From Macrosoma leucophasiata (taxonomy: Eukaryota > Arthropoda > Insecta > Lepidoptera > Hedylidae), in assembly GCA_036365455.1 (NCBI GenBank), contig JAWQUS010000010.1, forward strand, positions 16,226,001 to 16,290,000: a stretch of 64,000 nt of DNA, read 5' to 3'. How positions within the stretch are numbered: the first letter of the stretch is position 1; each line of letters starts with the position of its first letter. The notes beneath the pieces were generated by a model. It was not told the origin of the DNA and searched no databases. It saw only the letters and a list, made by a program, of their open reading frames with translations. The position numbers and the translations under genes were made by a program. Below, piece after piece: positions 26,101 through 37,247 of this stretch.

Positions 26101-29100
26101 CATAACGACCTATCCGAAGAACAAAGTCCGATTTGCAGGGTTGGCAGTTTTCAGTAGAGACAGTAGAAGTTGTTGACGTCTCTATCTCTTAAAATATAAT
26201 AAATATCAATTTGATTTTTTTATATGATAATATTAAGACTAAGCCTACTTAAATGCTCTATATTTTATGTTATTAAGTCCTTTATTTGACGAGATAGTGA
26301 GTTATCGACATAAGACGTTTTATGGCGGAAGAACAAAGGTTTGTTGTGAACCAAAGACATTGTTTTACGTAAACTTCTTATTTAAAAGCGTTCTATATGA
26401 GCATGGATCTTTTTTCATTGGAATTGTCTAACTCTAAAAGGTCCTTTGTGAATAATACTTATATAAAATTAAATAAAAACGAAATAATATTTTGGTAAAT
26501 CGTTTATTGATAAATCCCAAAGGTATAAACAGTAAGCTGGCACAATGTTAAACAGAATTTTGGCAAAAAGTAAAAATTATAATAAGGTATAAAACTCTTT
26601 ACGTTGTCGATATTGTAAGTATAACTAACAGTCTTCATGATTATATCAATCTTAAATGTTTGGATAAAGAGGTAGGTTATAATTCTGCTTTCTTAATTGT
26701 TACAAATAAATCAACAACATCTAAACAACTAAAATAGGTAACTATTATCTATATGCCATGTTTCATCACAGAATAGCCATATTATTAATCTTTATAAAAT
26801 CAAATATGAATATCACCGAGTGGTTATGAAATTCTACAATTATAATTATAATCAGTCTCGCTCCATGACCTAGTCATGGGTGCACAATCTCGTATTTAGG
26901 TATACTTACTAACGAAGACAATAGAACAATCACAAAAATAGAAGAATAAAAAAATAGAAATAATAACATGAAAGTTATTCGGACGAATCTTGAAGAAATT
27001 GAGGATAGATTTCACTAGCATTGGTGTTATGCGGCAAAGATGTAAAGTATGGATGATATTCTACCGGAACTCTGATCTGTGAACTGAAGATTCATTTTTA
27101 ATCGGAAAACGTGGCACTCATCGCATTGGTCTTTCTTAGGAATGTGGTAAGCTAAATTATAGTTTGAATTCACACAATCAAGGTATTGACGCTCTTTAAT
27201 AGCCTTCGATGCATATTTCTGGGGGTGAAACCATTGAAGATACAGTTTAAACATTTTTGCAATACTCAAATCTCCTTGAATGTACAAGTTTTGACTATTA
27301 CTTACGTACATAGTGCGATTTAATAGGGGCAAAAGCCTGAACGTGGTCACAAATACTTTGTTTCATTACATCATCCACAACTATCTTGTGGTTGTATGAC
27401 GACTCCGTCTATCTTCCTCTATAATAGCACTCCCATCGTACTTTATCCATGCAGTATTCAATATACGAGTCGTAACAGCAAGAGTATTAATAGACATAGT
27501 TAGCATACATCAATTCTCTCACATAGAGTTTCGCTATCTGTAATCAGTGGCAGGTAATATTTAAAAGTAAAAGTCCTATTATTTGGAGTATCTTAATTCG
27601 GACACCGTTTCTTCTTTATTTTGTCAGAATATTTGATAATAAAGTTCCACTGCAAGGCTCGATCTCTCAGTTGCCAAAATTTCGTGAAGCAGTCCAATCG
27701 TTGTTGGCGAGATATTTTGGTAGAACATTTTTTACAGCATTTGCATGATGGCCCCATTGTTTTTTCATCCGTAGCTTTTCCCTTCTTAGTAACATATTTC
27801 TTAACTAAGTTTTTAAGCCATAAAAGGAACTTTTGACGTCTGCCCATTCTGTTACACGTTTCTGTCATTTTGTGGTAGTTCTAGGAGTAAAGCTTGATGA
27901 AGAAACCGAAGTACCTTCATGAGCACAGCAGAATACAGTATCACAAGTTGAAATGATGGTTTGTGGGAGATGGCATTAGTATTGGTATAGACAGATCATC
28001 AGACAAAACTTCTAAAACTTCTAACACATCATTCCGTTAATACTTCCAATGAAAATGTACTAGGTTGATTTTTGTAATCATCCTCGATAGACTACCCAGG
28101 CATGATAATCGGTACAGAGCTAGCACAAACGGTCTCCGTGGTTCCATTATCTTCATACAATACTTCTTCCCACATATCAGCTAATTGATGACAAAGATGA
28201 CATTGTACCACTTACATCCAAGCCGCGTTCATCATCGACAACTAAATTAAAAAAATATATTATAATATTTATTTAAAAAACACAATGTACAAATATAGTT
28301 ATATATTTTTTTGGAGCAATTAATTACCCGAATAATTTTAAAATTTACCTTAAAGGAGATGTTGCAAAAATGTATGGACCTCCGGCCATGTATTGTACAC
28401 AATATCATTTAACAGGCAAAATCAATATAAAAACGTTTTTTACTGCATATTTTCACTTATTTACTTTTGTTTGCAGTTACAAAATATAATTTTCAGTTAG
28501 AATTGCAACTCAAAACTAACATGGCGAATATGGCGGGCGATGTCATTTTGACATTTTTATTTTTAATTGTATTTTGATTATAGAACTTGGAGAAAAAAAG
28601 TAATATTTTCTAAATACTATCAAAATCGATTGATCCCAAGTGTCGGCTGTATCGCCGCCATGTTTAACATAGTTGAAAATGATAAAATCGTTTGAATTAA
28701 ATGTGGTTGTAACTCTAAAATATATTCTTGAATAAATTAATTGTATTTTTTTTGGATTCTTCTTTAATTTACCCATTTTTTGAGGACGTGTACGAACCAG
28801 GGCCGAGCCCGCAACATCTCCTTTAAGATTTTTTCAATTGAATATCGTCCGAATTTATTTCATTATTCGAGTTAAAACGTCCTATATAAATATTGAACCA
28901 GCAAAATGTATCCTAGATTCCGGAGAAAAACGTCCTAGAACAACAATAGACGCTTAGAATCTCTATAACGTTTTAAAAATAACGTTATTACATATTAACT
29001 ACTACTTGTTTCTGTCAGTTAGTAATATGTGAAGAGTTATTATGCCATGGATGTAAGTGATAAAAATCGTATTTTAGCACTAAAAACCCGTTTACCAAGA

Positions 29101-32100
29101 TCTCCATAAAAAACGTCCAATGTACACATATAAGACGATATTTGATGGAATAAGTATGAATTACATTCAACTATAAAATTATTTACATTGAGACGAAAAG
29201 CAATTAGCCTTCAAAAATAATATTAATCATTCTGAATTATAAATAAACGAACTATTAACAGGATTAAAATTTTATATTGACGAATTATTAAACGATCTTA
29301 GTTCTTCATCTTTTTCTAATATATTGAGTATTCTTCTTGATCGTGACATCTTTAACTATCCTATATTCATTGAAAATACTTTAAAACTATACAATGTAAC
29401 GCATATCACAAAAACGCCAGTATTCCATCCAGTACCGGCCGGAATGACGATCGGACGGAGCGCTCACGCTCCCGCGCTCTCCGGGCGCCGTCTCCTGTAC
29501 ACATCGCGCGTTCTTCAGCACAGACAATAACAAATGGGACGGTATTCGATTACACAGTTACAAAACAATAAAAGATAGAAAAAATCTAAAAACAGTTTCA
29601 TAAACTGTGTTATCCTTTGCTCTTTTAGCCATTTAATTAAGTTTTGGTCTATGAACACATCGGACTTTGTTCTTTGGATAGGTCGATAATATTGTTCATA
29701 GTCCTGGGGGCCTCCACAAGGTTGGGAAACCCTGTTAAAGTGATAATTATTTATTTAAGATAATCACGTCGAGTCTGTAAGATATCTAACGGCTATCATA
29801 AATGTTTTCAGGTACAATTTCTCGGAATCATGGTGCACGCCTTCCAGCTGCTATTCATAGAGTGCGACTACCCTCGTGCGTTTGTATGGTGGATCGGCAT
29901 GCACGCCGTCATGTTCTTCTTCCTCTTCAAAGACTTCTACAACCAGTCCTACTCGAAACCCGAAAAGGTAATTGTTATATTGTAATTTTCATCTTAGTCG
30001 CCGGGACAAAACGACCCCATAATCCACTGGTTGAAGATATTTTTTTCGCTAGTGCAGTTAGTCAACCGCACAATAGCGGTCAAACTATAACGATGGTAGT
30101 AAATGCACACACGATAAAACTACCGCCACTGCGATCCGATCCGGATGCCAAGCGTGGCGGGGTTATGGCATTTTCTCCCCTAAATGACGCACAACCCTAT
30201 TGTGGGCATCATTTGAGAAGGCTTTGGTTCAGCAGTAAGCGTCTTGGCTAAAGTAATGATGATGAATTTTCGAAAATTAACCTGCAAGTGTTTTGTTTTA
30301 AATCCAAAAAAAAAATACTTACTTTTGGTGGATTTTAACCAAAACATTGAAGCAGATATGTTTTGGTTAAAACATATCAAGATCATATCATTCATACAGA
30401 GGTCGGAACCTCTGGATTAAAAGCTCTAGCTTCAGTAGTTTATTGATATAGCGGCTGAGCTAGTTACCCAGAGGGAGCAGGTTCAAGTTCCGTCCGAACT
30501 CAAATTTTGTTTCATCGTGTTTTATTATCTTAAATGGAAATTTAAAACACGTTGCATAACTTGCCTTTAATTTAAAAAATTAAGCGTCACAGACGATGTT
30601 TTGTGAATTGAAACCATTTTATAATAAATTGGATTTTCAGTGACGAAGTTCGCAGGCATACACACCACCGCATTACCTAATCTACTTACCGATAAATAGT
30701 AGTATTCCGGTCTGTTGGTAATGTACGACTGGCGACCCTGTAATTTCTGCCACAGAGGTATATCAACTTAGACGTCAGGGGTGTCTACATTGAAATATCT
30801 TACCATCAATGTGAAGTGTATGCTTGTTTGTCAATAAAAATTAAAAATAGTCAAATAACAGACATGTACAGTCGAGGAACTCTCCGCTTATCCAAAATCA
30901 ATCAAATATAACTTTTATTACCATGGAATAAGGTGCCTGTGTGATGAAGCTGCCAGTTCCCGTTGATAGTACTACATAGGAACGTGGTATATATAAACGA
31001 AAGGTTTCAATACATTGCCGGTTCTTAGGGGTGCGACCGCCTGTCGCCATTGCTATTGTCGTTGTCATTGCTGTCAAATTTTCATGTCGATTTGAAGCTC
31101 CAGAAATCAGATTATCACTACTGCTTTTAAAGCAGTAGTGATAATCTGATTTCTTTTTTCTGAACGGAAACTGAAGTAACCTTGACCTTAGTATTTTTTC
31201 TCTTGTTAAGTGAGTTGACCTTGACCTAGCTTCTGAACTTCCTTGCTTCATCCACAATGCACATTGCTTGGTAGTTCGACAGTCGACCTTAACGAACTTT
31301 TAACATTCATCGAGCAACCCTTTCTATCGCCAAACTCAAATAATATGGTAATCTCTTTAAACAATAGTTTCCCCAAAAAAATATTTTATGTTTATTTTTT
31401 TAATTTCGGTTAATAGTCCACCACTGATTTAAATAGTAATTACGTAACTTCACGCCTGTAATCCCCGAAGGGGTAGGTAAATGCATGCATTCAAGCATAC
31501 ATGCAAACACCCAGGATTCGCCGGTTACGTTTTGGCCCATGTGGCACAGGTGGCGAGCCTTACCAAACTTCAAGGTACTGGGAAGTTTCCCGAATATGGA
31601 AAAATCCCAATTAAACCAGAAATAAAGGACTTTACACCATTATCTCTGATAACCCCCTACCCGGGAATCAAACCCAGGACCTCAGCGTAGTAGTAGTGGG
31701 AACAGAATAGTAATTAGTTTCTTTCAATTCACTTGTTCCGGTCTAGTCGAGTGATTCCTACCCTCAATGCTAATTCAATCAACCTTCAATCTATTTCGAA
31801 TGTAATTTCAATGCCATTGAATATGTTAGTAGAGTATTCAGACCATATACCTGTTCTGTGATGATAAAACTATGAGATAATTAAATTTTATCCAGTCCTC
31901 TCTACCACAAATATGTTAAGTTTCACACTCCATCATAAATTATTTATTTTAAATACATGTGAAGTTTTGATTATACCAACTATGTTTCACATACTAAATT
32001 ATACGATGAAATACTGCAGCATAATATTGGAATCGAATCTGCGTCTTTCCAATCAGTATTTTATATACATAGTAAACATGTGCAAAGTGTATTCTTTCCA

Positions 32101-32713
32101 AAAATAATGTTGAGTTATGAGCCATACCACCATCACTTGCTGCATTGTTATTTTAATGTATGTTTGTTGTATTTAAAATAAATGTATGTACGGCCCTGTA
32201 ATTTCCGGCACAGAGGCATATAACACCTTAGGCCTCAGGAGTGGTAACGCATCTGCATTTTGACCTTGGTCTTGGTGTCTATAAGCTGCAGTCATCACTT
32301 AACAAATGTGAACTGCAAGCTTGTTTGCCACTTCCATTACATTAAAAAAAAAAGTGTACCAACTTACCATTCACTAATACTGTAGCTTATGAACATCTAC
32401 ATAAAACCCAGAGCGTTCAATGTAAATGCATTGACACTCCTGAGATCTAAGTAACTATCGTCTTTGTGTCAGAAAATCCCTAGTAACAATGGTGTCTCTA
32501 TGCAAAAATTTCGGAACCTCATATATAACGAATATATGATGCTCATTTGTAACGAATGTTTAGGTGCGTGCGATATCACCGCAGCCCGTGGCGACGGAGA
32601 TCACCGACGTGAAGGACGTGACGTACAAGAACGGCTCGCTGAAGAACGGCTACACGAACGGGCACACGAACACGTTCGTGCGGGCGCGGACCGTGCTGCC
32701 GGCCGGTAACTGA
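17167..32713 (+). CDS. ELOVL: Very long chain fatty acid elongase (ELOVL family), 8 coding exons, 311 aa
   Basis: Exons: 17167-17224, 17669-17751, 17836-17943, 20525-20605, 23312-23368, 24543-24785, 29812-29967, 32564-32713. All introns are GT-AG; the spliced length is 936 nt with no internal stop. ELOVL enzymes are multi-pass ER proteins that condense malonyl-CoA with acyl-CoA, the rate-limiting step of chain elongation. Visible hallmarks: KFTEFFDT (residues 122-129), the histidine box HVIHH (145-149), the N-x3-H-x2-MY-x-YY block (175-186) and T-x2-Q-x2-Q across the exon 6/7 join (206-212). The last exon is GC-rich and encodes a hydrophilic Asn/Gly/Thr-rich tail without a KKXX signal. The start is the first ATG after a strong acceptor. 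Which insect ELOVL subgroup and which substrates apply cannot be told from here. Confidence 0.95.
17944..19264. other. Elongase intron 3, first part
   Basis: AT-rich intron sequence containing one family A fragment (18487-18600, - strand) and otherwise nothing recognised. Confidence 0.5.
18487..18600 (-). repeat. Dispersed repeat family A fragment
   Basis: On the + strand it reads GTAGGTGTCTATAGGCTGCAG followed by CATCATTTAACATT, the inverse of the family A 5' part. It ends in an A-run after TTCGTTACATT. Confidence 0.55.
19265..20246 (+). pseudogene. Decayed RTE-type LINE in elongase intron 3
   Basis: Broken frames spell out pieces of a reverse transcriptase and its C-terminal region: a YEKVYDLV-like block near 19370, LYIELLRDLYENA at about 19426-19470, and KWQWAGHIARTTDGNWSRRV near 20040-20100. 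The same pieces occur in order in the better copy at 61929-62956. Many frameshifts and stops are present, so it is inactive. It ends GGCTTTGTCCGGCAGTGGAC...ATTATGATGA, the typical RTE tail. It lies in the same direction as the elongase. Confidence 0.8.
20606..23311. other. Elongase intron 4, no other gene seen
   Basis: AT-rich intron. A (TA)n run is present near 22685-22700. No frame with a recognisable domain and no clear mobile element were found. Confidence 0.5.
23991..24068 (-). repeat. tRNA-like cloverleaf, probably a SINE-2 head
   Basis: The - strand folds much like a tRNA: D arm GCTC...GAGC, an anticodon-like arm CTGG...CCAG and a perfect 5-bp T arm GCGAG-TACGAGT-CTCGC. The acceptor stem has a mismatch and a wobble pair, and the T loop is not canonical. 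The sequence runs straight into GTCAAATTTTTCTT. The same junction (GTCAAATTTTGT or CTCAAATTTTGT) follows box-B-like sequences at about 30475 and 35900, so this is a SINE head rather than a working tRNA gene. Confidence 0.55.
27027..27868 (-). pseudogene. Broken transposase-like gene (PKKDQCDEC type)
   Basis: Two - strand frames, 27868-27593 then 27350-27027, form consecutive parts of one protein. The first has GPSCKCCKKCSTKISRQQR and a FWQLRDRALQWNFI block; the second has NLAYHIPKKDQCDEC. This cysteine-rich plus PKKDxCDxC layout recalls an uncharacterised transposon-associated protein group (recognised by pattern; no family name can be given safely). The stretch between the frames and an acidic stretch up to about 28240 are frame-broken. 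It is antisense to the elongase and inside the TIR-bounded element. Confidence 0.5.
28350..28826. mobile_element. MITE with 16-bp TIR and TTAA ends, copy 1
   Basis: TTAAAGGAGATGTTGC (28350) is the perfect inverse of GCAACATCTCCTTTAA (ending 28826). TTAA may be the target duplication. The left arm (ATGTATGGACCTCCGGCC...) and part of the right half recur in the element at 60058-60722. Non-autonomous; it is nested in the transposon relic of elongase intron 6. Confidence 0.8.
29994..30265 (+). repeat. Non-autonomous element with RTE-like tail, copy 2
   Basis: Shares ordered blocks with 7880-8236 (AAACTACCGCCACTGCGATC, GCCAAGCGTGGCG) and ends GGCTTTGGTTCAGCAG...AATGATGATGAA. Located in elongase intron 7. 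Confidence 0.6.
30400..30525 (+). repeat. SINE-2 fragment with box B
   Basis: GCAGGTTCAAGTTCC is a near-consensus box B. It is followed by GAACTCAAATTTTGTTTC, the same junction as at 23991 and 35900. The 5' part is degenerate. Confidence 0.45.
30712..30835 (-). repeat. Dispersed repeat family A, divergent copy
   Basis: The + strand shows CCTGTAATTTCTGCCACAGAGG then AATGTGAAGTGTATGCTTGTTTG, the inverse order of family A, with an internal deletion. Confidence 0.5.
31102..31154. repeat. Perfect 26-bp palindrome with one-base loop
   Basis: 31102-31127 is repeated exactly in inverse at 31129-31154 with only T31128 between (arms include ATCAGATTATCACTACTGC). It lies in elongase intron 7. Confidence 0.93.
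31437..31700 (-). repeat. SINE-1 copy, 5' end missing
   Basis: Closely follows 11205-11487 on the - strand and includes box B as GGTTTGATTCC. The sequence breaks off just before box A would begin. The 3' end is intact (CAGGCGTGAAGTTACGTA). Confidence 0.75.
32190..32352 (-). repeat. Dispersed repeat family A
   Basis: The + strand reads ACGGCCCTGTAATTTCCGGC, the inverse core CCTTAGGCCTCAGGAGTGG and GGTGTCTATAAGCTGCAG, ending in an A-run after TTCCATTACATT. It lies about 210 bp before the last elongase exon. Confidence 0.65.
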
Positions 32714-34844
32714 CCCCCGCGCCCCCTCCCCCTCTAGCATTCCCTACCTGTCTGTGATTCATAGCCCCACAACCTGGGACGACGAAACTTCTATATTTAA
32801 AGCGTGGACCTTCACGGGACAAAAAGGTGTCGGATGTATGCATCGTTAACTCTAGCGTTGTTAGTGTTATATGTGATTTATATCTAGTGTATATAATTAC
32901 GGTATCAGTGGTGTACATTTTATTTTATCGATACAAAAGTGTAACTAGATTTGTGATCGCATAGCGTTTTGTACTTTTATTACGTTTAAATAAGCTTATA
33001 GATATTAAAGACATCTAGAACAAATACAGTCATTTTTTGTCCGAATAAGGTGCTTTAATTTGATACAGTTGTTGTTCTTCCGAGAACCGTAAAGCATCTT
33101 TTCATAACTCAATTTTTATGTGTAAAATGTCAATTATTTTTTAATTATTTAATGAAATGTGCTAATCAATGCAATTATAATATGTATATATTCCTTTGTA
33201 TAAATGACATTGATGTTATAGTAAATTTAAGGACTTTACTGCATTCGCCACAGAAGGGCTTAGCGAATTCGGAAAGCATTAAATTTTCAATAAATTATTA
33301 AATGGCCTGCATTTTTTTAGGTTTTAAAATCTATGTAGTATTGCAGTCTACTCAATGGAGAGTTCAATCCGCAACATTTATTTGATTTTGCTTTCCAATG
33401 TCGTACTTGCCCCATGCGCATGCAGTTCGACAGTATTTTGACTTCACATCGAATGTTTATATAATACTGTTGCGATACAATTAGGTTATTGTGACACTTA
33501 GATGGTTGTGTTGGTTATTTATTTTGTTTTAATTTATATTTTATTTATACCAAATCTTATCTTTTATTGCTAAACTGTTTCGTTAGTACTGCAAATTATG
33601 TATGTATCAATTTCAATAATTATTTTATTTTACATAGGTAATCGCAATTAGTTCCCCTGAAAATAGATATACACTAATTACTTTTAAATCACTCTTTCAA
33701 CTTGACGAATTTATATTAAACCCAGCAGTGGGATGTTTACTGGCTGATACAATGTTTAACAGAATCTTTGATTTAGGACATGAATCTTTGAAAATGGGTC
33801 AAATAAGATTGTTCTTCATACTTTTTGTTGAACTTCATAACAACTTCAAATGATCGACTCTATTCACGATGACATGTATTAAACTTTAAACCGAACAATA
33901 ATTTATTACGGGTATAAAAAGAGAGTGTTTTTTGTATTGTATAAAACTAGATTACTGCTCAAATTACTATAATATAAGCATTAAAGTACGCTTTAATTAT
34001 TTACGTCTAATGGGACTGATTCGACAACAAATAAACAGGCTTAAATCTAATTTATGAATAAATATAAATTTTGGAAAATAAATGTTTTAGACATATTATT
34101 TATTATTAGTTTGTTCTTAAGGCAGCTGTAAATTTACTGTATTTGTCTATTGTTATGTATATAAACAGTGACAATACAGTATTATTTAGGTGTTGAAACC
34201 GACCCATTTGACCATGAAGTGTGTTTACTATTTGCAGTGTTAACGACACAGCCTGGAAGCTTTACCAAGAGTTTTTATAGTTATTGCTGTGTGATGAACA
34301 AAAGATAGTTACTAATTTTACTACTTTTTTCACTATACTGAATAATGACACAAAGATAAAACAGGTTTCTCTTTGATACACAATGGCTACTATAAGCCAT
34401 CCAAGTTCTTCCTTTAGTTTTTTTAGTCTTCCGTTTTGTTTTTGTACTTACCAGAATTGAGGTGCTTTATGTACTCCGAACAATTCTGCTTTCACTAGCA
34501 GAAATAAATAAACTAAAGCTCGCCATTTTGTAAATATATTTGTTTCATTAGTGAAATGATATTGAAATCAGTTAATGTACTATTGCAATTTTTATACAGA
34601 AAGTGCAAATAAACTTTAAGAACATACCCTGCATTTAATTTCGATCCACCATACATAGACCCAATATCAATAATTTTGAATGTGTGATTGTTCAAATAGA
34701 CGAGTGTCCATGACCCCTCGAATTTCTCAAATTCTTATAGGCGCTTAGTATTTCGTGCGCGACCTCTACCATTCTGTCACCATTGAAGTGACAGCCCTTA
34801 AAATACCATTAATCATTAAACATAAATAGTACACAATGACTTAG
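32714..34844. other. Elongase 3' UTR and spacer
   Basis: No other gene seen. Possible polyadenylation signals are AATAAA at 33289-33294 and the AAATAAATAAAC cluster near 34503-34513. Which is used cannot be decided from sequence. Confidence 0.5.
33289..33294 (+). terminator. Candidate polyadenylation signal of the elongase
   Basis: AATAAA about 575 bp after the stop codon at 32711-32713. It is the first clear hexamer seen downstream; later ones exist near 34505. Confidence 0.35.
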
Positions 34845-35156
34845 ATGAAAAGTCTATGTAGATCTAATGATTTGAGTTTAATTTTTGTCTGTGTTGGTAA
34901 CAAAAAACACAGAAAAAAAAATGGAGTGAAAATAGAAGATAAAAGTACAAAGAAGATAAAAATTAAGAAGTCTACAGTTTGGAATCAAAATAGTTGCCAA
35001 GAACCAGGTTCAGGTATTTTAAACAAAATGAAGAATGAGAACCCTAGAGGGTTTAAATTAGGAATTAAAGTATATGGAAGTCGCGTCATTTTTGTTCCAT
35101 GCGGTCAAGGTGCAGGGAAAAAGTTAATAAGTAAAAAATATAATGAGGTAAAATGA
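34845..35156 (+). CDS. Hypothetical small ORF, 103 codons
   Basis: An uninterrupted + strand frame between the two convergent genes. The product is basic and lysine-rich (KKHRKKNGVKIEDKSTKK near residues 20-37) with a C-terminal part containing PRGFKLGIKVYGSRVIFVPC. I do not recognise a family. A possible donor (GAG|GTAAAA) lies at the very end, so it might be part of a spliced gene. Use of A/T-rich codons matches the background, so chance is a real alternative. Confidence 0.25.
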   Translation: MKSLCRSNDLSLIFVCVGNKKHRKKNGVKIEDKSTKKIKIKKSTVWNQNSCQEPGSGILNKMKNENPRGFKLGIKVYGSRVIFVPCGQGAGKKLISKKYNEVK

Positions 35157-35383
35157 AATGGTGACCTCCACAATCACAAATTAACTAAAAATGACATGCT
35201 AAAGTTATTTAAATACAGTGTGTTTCTTGAACAATGTTGTGTAATATCAATATTTTACAAAAAAAAAACATTAATAGTCACAATAACTGTAACAAGTAGT
35301 AGTACATATTTACCGCAAACAATTCACATCATAAATTCATAATATAACAAGATATTAAGTACAAAATACAGGAATCAATGGAT

Positions 35384-37054
35384 TTATGCAGTCTTAGCAC
35401 AACGGAATCCCAAATTGCCTGCAGAACTATCAGCAGTATTCTGTGATCGTGCAGAACATCTATAACGATAGCAGTAAGAACGATGACATAAATAGGAACC
35501 GCCTTTCTTCACTTTTTCTTGTGCCTGGAATTTTTTTTAGAAGATAAGTTGTTTATAAGTAAAGAAAAAACTTACTGAAAAATTATTACTTATTCAAAAA
35601 ACTTACATTCTTTTCAGTCCATGGATCTTCTGTCCACTCCCAAACATTTCCAGCCATGTTGTAGAGATCAAAATCATTTGGTGGAAATAAATGTACTGCA
35701 TTAGTACCAACATATCCATCTTTGAGTGAATTATGATGAGGGAAACTACCTTGCCAAATGTTTGCCCTGAAAAGAATTTTGTATAATGAAAGTATGATTT
35801 CACACAAATATTTTTATTGTTAAATAGGTTTTATCTTTTAACAATAAAGCAATAATAATGCACATGCAAGCGATTTTTCTGAGGATGCAGGTTCAATGCC
35901 TGCCCGGAGTCAAATTTTGTGTACCATATGTCCACAGCTATGCTTGTAGACTATCAGTACTAGAAAGTTGATGCTAGTACTGGAAACAGGAATGTTAGGG
36001 AGCTCCGGAACTAAAACTATCGGATATTCGTATTTATAAAATATCCGAAACGAAAATAAATGTTTCTGATAATATCAGACAGACAAGAATTACACAAGAG
36101 TAAAAAATACAAAATAACATGTACAAATGTGATTCAAACATATATATTGTTGGTGTTTAGATATGCAATTTTAAACTTACATATGGGTGTGATTAGGGAA
36201 TAATTTATTACCCCAAGGATATTTATAACCATAGTGTCCTCCTCTACAAGCAGCCTCCCATTCAGCCTCGGTGGGTAATCTAGCATGTCTCCATGCACAA
36301 TATGCTCGGGCATCATTCCATGAGACATGTATCACTGGATGATCCATCATTCCTGTAAATTGATTACTTATGTATTTAATACCAATCCTTGTCAGGTAAA
36401 TAAGATGTTACTTCTATAATATCAAAATAACTTGGGGGAGGTGTGCAATCAAGTTAGTAAAAATTAATTAAAAAAACAATAATTATTTTTATGTAATACT
36501 AAATAATACATGTAAATAATACCTGACAGATCTGAATCTGGACCATATGGATGTCTCCAATTAGTACCGAGCACTTTATACCACCATGGAGCTTGTACAA
36601 CACGAAAATCTTTCAATAGTTCTTTAAATGTGTTGTTTAAGAATAATGTAAAAACAAAACTATCACCAAAAGTCTCGGCTTCAGTCTTATAACCAGTTTG
36701 CTCTACAAAACTATTAAAGTCATTGTTAGACACTTCATACTTATCTAAGTAGAAACTTTTTAGATTAACTATTCTTTTGGGTCCCTCTTTATCGCCTTCA
36801 ATCATTATATCATCGGTACCGAATTGGTAGGTTCCACTCGGTATGACAACCATATTATTTATGTAGTAATCACTATCTACATAATTGTTTTCGTATTTCT
36901 TTGGGCATTGATTGTATTTCAGTGGCAATAATTGGAGAAAGTTAGTTTTCGAAGGTTTAATTTGTTCACGACTAAGACTACAACCACAGCCATTTTCTGT
37001 ATTATGAATAACTTCGAATTGTAATAAGCACACAATTAGAATAAATATGAACAT
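35384..37054 (-). CDS. SUMF1: Formylglycine-generating enzyme (sulfatase-modifying factor 1), 4 exons, 334 aa
   Basis: Exons on the - strand: 37054-36523, 36352-36181, 35766-35607, 35524-35384; GT-AG introns, 1,005 nt spliced, in frame throughout. FGE oxidises a cysteine of newly made sulfatases to formylglycine in the ER, which activates them. A hydrophobic signal peptide (residues 1 to about 17) is followed by the CGC motif (Cys23, Cys25), which in the human enzyme serves ER retention contacts. Family blocks in order: [85 protein letters not shown]. The catalytic pair is present in [13 protein letters not shown] as Cys301 and Cys306, so this is SUMF1 and not the inactive paralogue SUMF2. 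Slightly shorter than human FGE (374 aa), mainly at the N-terminus. Confidence 0.96.
35855..35925 (+). repeat. SINE-2 fragment in SUMF1 intron 2
   Basis: GCAGGTTCAATGCCTGCCC is box-B-like and is followed by GGAGTCAAATTTTGTG, the SINE-2 junction. Only about 70 bp remain. Confidence 0.4.
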
Positions 37055-37247
37055 TTTTCTTTAAATTTAAACATGCTAAACTGAATAATAATCAAAAACT
37101 GAGAGAAATCATCTAAAAATTCTAAAATAGTGCGCCCGGCACCCAGTGCGATGAACGGCGATGTTGATATTTTGATAAATCACTTGACAAATGACAGACA
37201 GAGTCAGAGACAAATGACAAATTAAATTGACAATATTTGACAACAAT

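Larger units (their letters stand above)
25839..29734 (-). mobile_element. 3.9-kb DNA transposon relic in elongase intron 6
   Basis: The left end CAGGAGTTCCCAACC and the inverse of the right end CAGGGTTTCCCAACC form TIRs of hAT-like appearance. TTAAAG flanks both sides (25833-25838 and 29735-29740). Subterminal inverse blocks CCTATCCGAAGAACAAAGTC (26111) and its partner at about 29660-29684 extend the symmetry. Transposase-like remains lie on the - strand inside. The element also carries a nested MITE (28350-28826). The TIR look fits hAT, but the 6-bp flank is not the 8 bp expected, so the superfamily is open. Confidence 0.6.
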
